From Caprimulgus europaeus (taxonomy: Eukaryota; Chordata; Aves; Caprimulgiformes; Caprimulgidae), in the NCBI GenBank assembly GCA_907165065.1, contig OU015533.1, positions 24,568,578 through 24,632,577 of the forward strand: 64,000 bases of DNA, written 5' to 3'. Position numbers and translations under genes: made by a program. Positions 23,778 to 33,257 of the stretch are shown here, piece by piece; within the stretch, counting starts at the first letter, position 1, and every line of letters starts with the position of its first letter. The notes beneath the pieces are model-generated. The model was not told the origin of the DNA, did not search any database, and saw only the letters and a program-made list of their open reading frames with translations.

Positions 23778-24506
23778 GATCACATCTGAGCAGCCATGAC
23801 CTTCTTTGTCGTAAGAAACCTGATGAGATCAAAGCATAAAATCTTAAAAGTGATGCCATTTAACAGCAACTGCTTTTCTCCATTTCCAGACATCTTGGGT
23901 CATGCTAAACACCAAGGCTGAAGTGATGAAACTCACTGTCAACAAAAGAGACTGTTTACACCCCACTAATTTCTCCCAGTTTCATCCCCTATCTCTCCGT
24001 GTTCTGTAACCTCATTCAGTTCACAAACTGAATAAAAATGATCCATTTTTTCTTGCCAAGTTAGTTTTCTGCCAGTTCAGTGTTTTGAATGGGCTTACAG
24101 CATGGTCAGAAACTGGCAGAGGCAACACCAGAAGGGGACTATGGTTTCCTTTATGACTCTCTGTAGCAACAGTGACCTAGAAAAGCTCAGGCATAACTTC
24201 GGGTGCACTGACTGCTCATAGAAGATCCTTGTGTAAAATATGGGAGGAGAAAAGAATCTCAAAACTTAAAGACTTTTCAAAATTTGATTTCAACATATAC
24301 ATAAAGGACACTGATAGAGGTATCATAGAATATACACAGAGGAAGGAGAAGCACAAGTTCTTATCCAATTTCTGTCCAGTCCTTGCTTCCAAGATAGCAT
24401 TTTTAAACTTTCTAGCCAGAGGTTGCATTTTTGCCCAAAAATTTGGTGTGCAAAATGATGGCAGATCTATATTTACACACTTTTCCATACTTAGAAGGTG
24501 TGCTTT
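23778..24506. other. 729-bp spacer of the inverted repeat
   Basis: No transposase or other long frame was found. The largest open frames (24229-24597 plus and 24216-24488 minus) overlap each other and enter the right arm. A nested small stem is visible: ttttctgccagtt (about 24065-24077) faces cagaaactggcag (about 24108-24120). The spacer shows no coding signature, so if this is a transposon it is a non-autonomous one. Confidence 0.6.
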
Positions 24507-24629
24507 CTTTGCTTACGGTATTCGTATGACCATTTCTGATGCTGTGAAGCAGAAGTATCACAGGAGATTGCCCCTGCAAAGGCAGGAACTGGGCTAAGCT
24601 CACTATCTTTTGCTTTGTTTATTTTCCTT
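24507..24629 (-). repeat. Inverted repeat, right arm (123 bp)
   Basis: This is the reverse-complement partner of 23655-23777. In a plus-strand transcript, four of the six differences would be G-U wobble pairs and two would be A-C mismatches. A plus-strand RNA could therefore form a nearly continuous 123-bp duplex. In a minus-strand transcript the proportion reverses. Outer flanks (tttcc before the left arm, tcccc after the right) do not form a clear target-site duplication. Confidence 0.95.
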
Positions 24630-25057
24630 TCCCCTTCATGAACAAGTTATGTTTGCATTTGCCTCTTTAAGAAAGTGTCCCTGAAAGCAGCATTCCAGCA
24701 CTTCAGGGATGTTATGGCAGTGGGAAGGTGAGCTGGCAAGAAGGACTGAACAATACAAGTATGCCTTAACATTTGACATCGTGAGTTAGCAAAACTGGCA
24801 TACAGCATCCTTAAGAAAAATGCCCCGCAAGCAGTATTTCTCTACAGTACACAGCCTTAAAGGTACTCACAGCACTGGACAATTCCAACTAGTAAATATG
24901 CCAACACAAGCTCCAGAATGACTACTTTCTGAAAGAACTCATGTAATGTATATGTCTGGCATGCTTGTAAGCAGAAAGCAAAATGAAAAACCCAAAAATG
25001 GCCCATCTTTGATCTGAAGAATATATATTTTAAGAGTAGACAAGTGAACATAGAGTT
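24630..25057. other. Non-coding sequence
   Basis: Nothing recognised. One minus-strand frame (25051-24857, 64 aa) has no motif. Confidence 0.5.
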
Positions 25058-25250
25058 ACCAAGCCAGATTGGATCAATTATCCTTCAAGCTCAGAATTCT
25101 GCCTTTACCAGTGGCCTATGTTAGGTGCTTCAAAGAAAACAGCTGGCTAATTATGCAATGTCCTACATGGCAGAAAGGGACGAGAGGACTGTTTCTTATC
25201 CCTGTGATCAGCTAACACCCTGGAGTATGAATTTGATGGCCCCTCCTAGT
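25058..25250 (+). repeat. Old amniote interspersed repeat
   Basis: The order accaagccagattggatca, cagtggcctatgttaggtgc, ttcaaagaaaacagctgg, aattatgcaatgtcctac, gactgtttcttatccctg and tggagtatgaatttgatggc follows a sequence common in reptile and bird genomes. The recalled pattern is GACCAGATTGGATCAGACC, then ACAGTGGCCAGTACCAGATGCTTCAGAG, then TTTCTTCCTAACCCC. I cannot name the family with certainty. Divergence is high, so the insertion is ancient. Confidence 0.55.
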
Positions 25251-28200
25251 ACATAAAATTACAAATGATATTATTGGTCATAAAATTAAGAAGTCCCTTT
25301 AAAAATCCCATTACAGTATTTAACTCTTTGACCTCTGTAGGTTAACTACCATTCATGCTGTGAAAATAACTATTTCATGTTTATCTTTAAATAATACAGT
25401 AAGTTTCTAAAAGCCACTAAGGCTAACCATGGAAATACATTATATGTGATGCCTACAAGTGACACTCTCAAGTTCCTGATGCCTTGAAGTCTTGAAAAAT
25501 ATTTGGCATTATTAAAAAAACCTTTAAATAAGAGAAGTTACATAAACAAGTTACTTACTTACATAACTAAACACTACAGCAAAGCTGAAGTTAATTTGTA
25601 GAGGCAGATCAGGAGTTGATAGGTTTTGATCTAGTTCATGTGAGCTTAGCTTTACAAGGTGCTTACTTGCATGTAAGTAAAATTGCTTTTTCTTTTTGCC
25701 ATTCCTTTATTTTCAGTACAAGTATTTTAGACATTGAAAGCAGCCAAGTTAGAGAGCTCTCTAGGGCTGAAAGAGCACACAGAGCACCTTGTACAGCTCT
25801 GCTCAGCTCTGCTGAGCTGCTATGCCTACATGCTGTCCTACCCTGCACTACCTGGGGTACGCTTATCACTAAGTCTATCTAGTTCAAACAGTAACAATTA
25901 TATAAATATCAGCAACGATTGTGGAATACAAACAAATGCCCACTAAGCACTGCACTGAGAGAGTCAAACCACCACTGATACCAGGATTTTTTTGCTAAAG
26001 CTTTAACCCTTTGAATCACAAAGCTTTCCTGAAAATTGTTGAATAAGCTTCTTTTACCAAAAGAGAAAACATGAGGAGAGAAGGAATAACACATCTTTAA
26101 TTAGAAAAATTCAAATCAGCTCTTAATTTAATTCACCATACCGGCAGCCATGATTAGATCTGCATCATGATATATCTCCAATACTATCAATTTTCATAAA
26201 TGCAAACTTTCCTGAATATGGTTCTGATGTACCCTGACATTTTAAAATATGTCCTATTGTCCTTTTCTGTGCAGCAGACCAAGCACAGAGTGTTCAGTCC
26301 TATATCACTGTCACAGTGGTATTAGACCAGATGGCTGCTTCCTCGCAGAATCAAGAATTAGAGATAATTTATGCTGTTCACTGTTATTAGAATGTAAAAA
26401 TATAAAGAGTTTGCAGCACGCATACATGAAAAGCTGCTCAGATCCATCAGTGACACCCTGGTGAAAAGGCATTCACAGTTACTGCACTCTTAAAGGGAAA
26501 GTCTTATTTGGTGAAGCTATGGACTTCTGCAAAGCCTATTGACTACTCTGCAGAGGAATATCTGACCTGACCTAGGTTACAGCGCTGCTTTGGTGGGGAA
26601 AGAATGTCCTGAGTTCGGAAAAAAGTCCAAGAGCTGCTTTCTTTCTTCTTTATTGTAAAAGAATTCTATCACATGATTATTCCTATCAATATGTGACAGT
26701 TATTTTTGTGTCATGAAGAATTAATTTAAAAATGGAAGCTTTCTTCATTCAGTCTGTTAATCAGTGCAGGAGAATGCTTCTCAGCAAGACCTCATACCAA
26801 AGGGCATGAGAGTTACAGAAATTTGCTCTGGTGCCAGTGAGGGCAGCAAGTTTCACTTATCAGGGCATCATTGCAACCTATAAATGTACTTGCTCTACCT
26901 GTATGTATATATGCACCACAGTGCGTATCAAAATACTGAAGAAAAAGGATGTCAGCCTACCCATTTATTGAGTCTGAGCTCATTATAGGTAAGACTCTTA
27001 TTGTCTATATTTCAAACAGATGAACCATTTGATGAAATAAATATTATTAATGCAGCTGATTCATTTGGAGGGACTTCTCAATTTATTTGGGAACCAAAAT
27101 ATCTCAGGTTCCTACCACAAAGGAGAGAAACGAAGGGGAAGAGAAATTAGTCAGCTTGTCCATCTTGCTGCAATAAATTGTATAAAACCAGAAGTAAAAA
27201 GAATGTTAGGGCAACCAAATGTCAGACATTGTAGGCAGGTAACAGTAGTTTGTTGCTTTATCTTTTCAGGTCAGGAAGTTTAACACAGTACTCCTTATGG
27301 ATGATGTCAGAGTTGTAGTCAGATTCAGGACAAAAACTCTCTCATCAGTATTTCAGAATATTACAAGAGGAGAAATTTGACTGGCATTCACTGGAATGAC
27401 ACATTTACTGTATGTGATCTTGGAAAAAGTACATCACTGAGAGAATGATTCGGTTCACTTTAAGTTAATCTTTAAATTATATTAAGAAACATTACTAGGA
27501 CACATTTGCTTTCAGCTCTCTATGAGCATATAATTTGTATTTATGGCACACAATGAAAGTATTGTGACTTTGAATGACTGACTAGCACCTTATGAAAGTC
27601 ATTACTTCTGTATCAAGAACAAGATTTGTAACATAATGTGTTCTTAAACTGATCAGGACAGCAGGAAGCGGCTAAGTGGATCACTTATCTTTATTGTGCA
27701 ATTTAACCTATGTTGTGACAGGGAACAAAAAAATTAGATAATTTATAATTTTCTGTCAGTGTTGCATACTTTGGGGTAAGCTTGTAACTACTTGGAATAA
27801 CAGAAAAGTAAGGACATTTGGCTGCCATATAAAACAGAAGAAAGATTACTTTAGAGCATAAGGAATTACTATCTGACTGTTAGAACCAGATCACAAAGAT
27901 TTCTTGCATTTTTGTTTCCTGATCAGCATTGTTGATGACTGGATTTTTCTTCTGTAAAAATCATAGCACTAGTTTTATTAAAATAAAGTCTATCAGAATA
28001 GAAGATAGTTGTTATGCAGGAGCAGTAACTCGCATAATATGAGATGGCATTTCTTTCCAGCTCTTGCTGCTCTGCTGGTTCTAATAGCAACCTGGAGCTC
28101 AATTTCCTCCTCAAGAACATTGCATTTCATGTGGAATGTCAATTATTAAAATGCAGTGTCCCGTGTCTTACTTTTCACTAGATGAATTCATTTGCAAATT

Positions 28201-28581
28201 TGCTAATTTATGTAAACGATCCTTAACCTGTAACTGCCTGGTATGTATTTCTCCGTGCCTCTTTTCTATTCAGAAATATACACAAAGAATATGGTGCCAA
28301 CAGCATGTATGTTAATTACCTTGTGCCACTATTCCCAAACCCAAAGATTTCATTTCAGTGGAACTCAGAAAGACTATCTGATGCTTCCGTCCACTGTTGC
28401 ATTTTCAATAACATTAGAACACTCAAAATAGATAAACAATCTTTAAAAGATCAACTAAAATACCTCTATTCGTTATCATTGGCAGTAAGTATAGTTTTAG
28501 CACAGTATTTTTGTGAGAAGATATGAGCTGAAACTCCCCAACTTTTTAGTTTTATTTTCAGCTTTCAATTTTTTCAGGAGA
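25251..28581. other. Long non-coding stretch
   Basis: No gene is recognised. A short region (25780-25825) has overlapping agctctgct/gagctgct repeats. A donor-like atag|gtaaga occurs near 26990. Small frames such as 25616-25882 and 27050-27283 have no recognisable products. Confidence 0.5.
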
Positions 28582-28600
28582 CCATTGTAACTTACAATGG
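28582..28600. repeat. Perfect short inverted repeat
   Basis: The sequences ccattgtaa and ttacaatgg are separated by a single c. The adjacent gggccaaatcacagatcc recalls the GGGCCAAATC-like end of old interspersed repeats, so it may mark the terminus of a decayed element. Confidence 0.75.
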
Positions 28601-29119
28601 GCCAAATCACAGATCCCAAGATTTGATCATTGCTAAAATCAATTTTTTGCATCTAACACTCTCCTCTGCATTTCAGAAACTAATTAAGACAGACAGGAAA
28701 TTTCCTTCAGGTAGTCAGTGGTCCAGCCACAATTCATTCTTTTCCTGATGATCTATGCATGGATGCCATTCTAGATTTGTCACTCTGTTTCTGATTCCAT
28801 CATGAGCACATCCACTGTGCACCCATAAATTTTCGTTTCACTCTCCAAATGATCTCAGGAAGTTCAAACTCCTCCCCTTTAGGTTGAAGTTCTCATGAAT
28901 GCAGGAACATTAAGAAAACCTCAGCAGAAGATACTAATTTTTGCCTGATTTTTCCCTGCTGCCCACCCAAACCTCTTCAATGGTTCAGGCACCCCTGATA
29001 GTTTAGAACCTGTTGATGAGCCTGGTCCAGTTTGAGGATTTTAACAAAACCTGAAGTGAGGCCATTTTCCTCCCTGGTGTTGTTACTGTTCAGTAACTTC
29101 CCACAGTCCGAACAAAAAG
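28601..29119. other. Non-coding sequence
   Basis: Nothing is recognised apart from the possible element remnant continuing from 28601. Overlapping minus-strand frames at 28977-29368 lack domain features. Confidence 0.45.
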
Positions 29120-29172
29120 ATCCAAATTCCCCATGGTGTAATTGCAGGCACAACTCCATTGATTTCAGTGAC
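29120..29172. repeat. Possible remnant of old TIR element
   Basis: The string gatccaaattccccatgg, then tgtaattgcaggcacaac and tccattgatttcagtgacc, resembles the interior of old short elements with the shared motif CTCCATTGACTTCAATGG. Boundaries are not definable. Confidence 0.35.
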
Positions 29173-29319
29173 CTGTGAATGGCAGACAGGACTGTGGTGC
29201 AAGGTCTCCTCTTGACAAACCAGCTACAGCTTGCTTTCTCTTGATTATTATCTGATTTACATGTTCTTGTTTTAGATGCCCACCACAAGGGGTAGGTGAA
29301 CAAAGCTCCATTTCACAGC

Positions 29320-29580
29320 TGGCTGCAGACATCATTCCCAGCCAGCACCGAGGTCCCACAACCAGCACTCAGCTCTGAGCCTGGGCTGCAGGGCATGTCC
29401 TTTGCAATGCTCCTGCCTGACTGGTCACCTCTGGGGCCCCTGCAGGAGGCTGTTGCTCTCTTCACCTTACCCCAGGTTTTGTCCCCCCAGGGTTTAAGGG
29501 AGGGGGAGAGGGATGAGGTGCCACCAGCTGACAGGCTAACGTGCTGTCAGACCAACCCCGGCATGTTCTTCCAGAGCTGA
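29320..29580 (+). other. Locally GC-rich segment with 94-codon open frame
   Basis: Composition rises to clearly GC-rich (for example gagcctgggctgcagggcat, then ctggggcccctgcaggaggc) with few CpGs. A plus-strand frame spans 29296-29580 without known motifs. A reasonable 3' splice site (tttgtccccccag, about 29477-29489) is present but no matching strong donor was seen. It could be an exon-like island, an old retroposon or chance. Confidence 0.25.
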
Positions 29581-32371
29581 AATGGTCTGGTGTCTCAGTG
29601 TTTAGATTGGCTTTAGAAAGTGCAAAGCTGAGAAATGTTTGGCTGCTTTATCCTTGTCTCAGCATTCAGATTGCTAAGAGAAATTCTCAAAGAGCTATTT
29701 GCTGTGTGTTCTGCAGACATTTTAGCACAAAACTGGCATCTCCAGTAACACCTGCTCACAGTACCCTGAAGTCTCAGGTATTTGATTTCTGCTAGGACAG
29801 CAGCAGGGAAGATTAACTAACACTGTTGTAATTTTGGAATTGAAAAGTCCTTCATTGTATTTTGTTACACTGGTTACCTGCAAGAATTCAAATATCTGAG
29901 ATTCAAAGTAGTCTTTAAGCTCCTGTTTAGTTTTCTCCACAAAGGACACACTTTACAGGACAATGTCTCTTTAAATCTACCCTGAAGATATCCCTCCTGG
30001 CCTAGAAGATGCCAAAATGACTTGATGATTTATTTATGTAGAGCTTGGCAGACCATAGTCCAGATTGTGGCTGAGGCTGAATTTTATGAGCATTCCCCCT
30101 AGTGAGTATATTTTAAAATAAAATAAAAAAAAATATCAAAAAAGGTCTTTATAGAGCTTGGCATGAGATTCAAGCAAATATTATCATGAAGAATGACTAG
30201 GAAAAGAGTTTTAGGACAGAATATAAATATTAATTTACCAACAATATTTTGTGTTTAGAGAATTAGAATTTTCTCTTGATGTTCAAAAAATTAGAAAAGT
30301 GGAGGAGGCATTCCTCATCTCAGCAGAAGCTAGTGTTTGCTCTGGAATCTTTTTAGCCATGTACAACTTGGCATTTTATACTAGGAAGTGGCATTTTTGT
30401 CCACAGAAAGATGGATGTCTCATTGTCATTCCAGACCATACAAGCAGTATGTTGGTGCAATGATGTAAGAAAGCAATTTTCTGCCCTATTTTATTGATTT
30501 ATAGTATTTTAGTAAAGTGATAAAAACTTAATGCTAGGGATAAAAAGGAGACCCATCTAATGCAGAGGCAGTAGAAAAGAATAGAGAATGAGGAGGATCC
30601 AGCATTAATACTTATTTGCCATGTTTTCTCAGGCCTCTCCTGTACTAGACCATTAACTAAGTTATGAAACCATGTCTAAACTCTTTGACTAAGATATTTT
30701 CTAGGCATTAATCTCTTCTTTCGAGGCACAACTTGGTGCAGGACTCTGGCTTTTTGAAGCACATAGACATACAAGCATAGGCAAATTCTTAGGGCCGCAG
30801 CTACAAGGACAAATGTCAATAGTCCTGACTCCTTTGGGCTGGGAGGGTCAGTGCTGGGGACACAGATTCAGGGGCACTTGTGCACAGCAGGAACCAGCAA
30901 CAAGCCAAGAATGTGACTCTACAGCATTTCATCTGCTTCACAGCAGTTTCTCAGGCAGCCTCTCCAAGAGGTGTTACACCACTCTGTGCTCTCTTTGCAT
31001 TCTTGCTTGCTGCAGAGGGGTTCCTGAAGCAGACAAGCCCTGAGGCAGAAATTCCTACATCCTTTGGGGAACTGCTTGTTGGGATACTCGCTCATCCTTT
31101 TGGCTCAGCACAGGGGCTCTTGCTGTACCCATGCAAGAAGCATAGCTTTGATTCCATGTCTCCTTTCCTAACACCAGAAAACAAGCTCCCTCAAGTCCAG
31201 ATCTGAAAAACCAAGCTTGTGCTAATTCACAGGCAGGTCAAATTATGTTGGAAATCAGTGCAGCTGAAACTATATTACACACTGTTCTTGGATGTTGTGT
31301 ACAAGTTAATGTAAATGGGATGTCCATAAATGAAAGGCTAGGAAGCAAAATTTTCCTTCACAGTGGTATCCCCCACTTTTCTCCTAGACAATATAGGAAA
31401 TATTCCTGAAGCTCCCCTCAAAGGGTGTTTCCAAGGAAATTCAAAGGTATTTGGGACATTCATTATGCTGTTGATAAATCAAGGCCAACAGGAAAAATAT
31501 TAACAGTGGCTACACCCATGCTTTTTTGGTTTTTGTTTTTTTTCTAGTCATATTAGAGAATTTCTCAACCTGCAAATGTAATGCGAGAATAGTATTTTAC
31601 AGCTAAGCACCAAACTAACCTTATGAAGTCAAATCTATTCTAATTCACCAAGTGAAGGGTTTTTTTGAGCTAAGAAAGAGCCCCAGGTATGAACTAAGCT
31701 GCATACGGCATAGGTATCTTCAGGACTGGAAGTCCTGTGTCAAACAAAGGGAATGCCAGAAGGACAGCCTAGTGCAGCCCCATTGCACAGTATTAAAGTC
31801 TCTACAAGGAAAATGCTTGCTAGATCTTAGTCCTGCCTGAAAACTAAGCTTGCACCAAAAGCCTTGCTCCACTTCTAACTAAAGTTATTACTAAGGGATA
31901 CACGTGCAGTGGTGAGAGTGTAAGTCTATTGCTGAAATAATTTCAGAGGACTAAAAATTACATCAAAACTTTTGGTCAAAAAGGCACTGCATGAAACAGA
32001 CACAGCTGGTAATGCCGCCAGGGAAGCAGATTTAAAAGCCAGAAGAAAGCAGTAAATGGCATCTTTGACCCCACCTAGCAAACTGCCCAGGCCTTTACCT
32101 TTGCAGAACTGCACTGTGTAAATTCAGCTACCGACACCAGCTGAGGAACAATGGAAGCAAAACCAGTGTTAATTTCACTTCAGCCTTATCATTTGATTTC
32201 CCTCTGTTATATACAGAAACTATTTTTTGTACTTGACTCGATTTTGTATTTTTAATGACCTGTCAAAAGCTCAGTCAGGGCTTATTGTATTTATATTTTT
32301 AATTAGTTTAGTAAGGAGCTGGACTGCTTATATTTGATTTTTTTAATTAACTGTGAAAATTTCTGCACCAG
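29581..32371. other. Long non-coding stretch
   Basis: Two similar phrases, atgtagagcttggcagac (about 30036) and ttatagagcttggcatga (about 30150), recur 110 bp apart with no longer homology. The patch at 30.80-31.20 kb is GC-richer and holds overlapping frames of 76 and 108 codons with no recognisable domain. Otherwise nothing is recognised. Confidence 0.5.
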
Positions 32372-32455
32372 GATGATATTGTTCACATTGATATGTGTGC
32401 TTCTGTTATGTTGGGTTTGCTGTGTGATATATTGGAAATAGAAGAAGTGTCACAG
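32372..32455 (+). other. Candidate 84-nt exon (phase 0)
   Basis: An acceptor-like tttctgcaccag precedes 32372. A good donor, cacag|gtaagg, begins at 32456. The interval is exactly 28 codons and is open in frame from its first base (DDIVHIDMCASV at the start, ILEIEEVSQ at the end). The upstream pyrimidine tract (tttgattttttt) is interrupted by aattaactgtgaaa, which weakens the acceptor. I do not recognise the peptide. A chance coincidence of splice signals is a real alternative. Confidence 0.25.
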
Positions 32456-32635
32456 GTAAGGCATGCCTAAATAGTGCTTCACAGATTGCTGGAGCTCTGA
32501 TGGTTATGTATCATGTAATTAATTCTTTATATTCTAACATCCAACTCACGCCAGTATTAAAGAAAAGCATGACAGGTCATGTTCCTAGCATTTTTTTATC
32601 TCCATGTTACACCATGGATACATAGACCTTATTGC

Positions 32636-32827
32636 TTATGCAAAAAATTCACACCTTGTCATCTCTGGTGACTTGCATTCTCTGGCCACAGAACAAATAT
32701 TACCTTGACCACGGCTTCTAGCTGTCTTTTGATGGCTATGGGATGCCTTAGCCACGGCCTTCTTGAAATCCTGCTCTAGATCTTTCACTGTTTTACCAAA
32801 TTTGTGTCTTTCTTGCTCAAAATTCAT
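32636..32827 (-). CDS. Small unrecognised open frame, possible exon
   Basis: This minus-strand frame of 63 codons begins MNFEQERHKFGKTVKD and continues through a charged stretch (LEQDFKKAVAKASHSHQK). The composition is more like a soluble coiled or helical protein than the F/L/I/S-rich chance frames elsewhere. A donor-like caag|gtaata lies inside it (last exonic base at 32704). An in-frame stop occurs 11 codons upstream of the ATG, with no persuasive acceptor between. I cannot assign a family. It might be an exon, a fragment of a processed pseudogene or chance. Confidence 0.2.
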   Translation of the reverse strand: MNFEQERHKFGKTVKDLEQDFKKAVAKASHSHQKTARSRGQGNICSVARECKSPEMTRCEFFA

Positions 32828-33176
32828 ACGAATGGGAGTGAATTGAGGGCACTTAATTCATTTCACAAGTCCCTAAACAGTAACTGGGTGGGAATGAATT
32901 CTGCTCAATGTGGTATGAAGCTCGATTTTGATGAGGGTGCTAAAAATGGAGGTACAGTTGTTCATAGAAATTTAACCTCTGTCCCTGTAATCAGTTTTCT
33001 GCTGTTGACATTAAAAATAGGAGTTGCTTAGAGAAAGTAATGCATTGCTCCACCAGGTTTGAATCCACATACCCTGATGAGATACCATCAATGTTCTAAT
33101 TCACTTGCAGCTGTTACAAGGGAGAAGAGAAAAATTACCAAGCAACTTTGATTTGCACAGGTGACCCAAGCTAATT
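32828..33176. other. Non-coding sequence
   Basis: A tRNA B-box-like ggtttgaatcc occurs near 33057-33067, but no cloverleaf or A box fits around it. Nothing else is recognised. Confidence 0.45.
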
Positions 33177-33257
33177 ACACAGTTACCAGACAATAGCACA
33201 GGAGGATTAACACAACTTACTCTGTAATTACCACTGCTTCCAGTGAAGTAACTGTGT
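33177..33257. repeat. Inverted-repeat-rich segment
   Basis: Perfect 10-bp arms acacagttac (33177-33186) and gtaactgtgt (33248-33257) enclose 61 bp containing gtaattacc. Further taac/gtta-rich sequence (ggttaaccatgtaataacat, cacagtaact) follows to about 33300. It could be the terminus of an old DNA transposon or a conserved non-coding element. I could not decide. Confidence 0.45.

Noticed and set aside
23655..24629. Calling the inverted repeat a complete DNA transposon
   Set aside because: The spacer encodes no transposase-like frame and the outer flanks do not give a convincing target-site duplication.
33050..33075. tRNA-like B box (ggtttgaatcc)
   Set aside because: No A box, acceptor stem or cloverleaf can be built around it. 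The motif also occurs in old SINE/LINE sequence.
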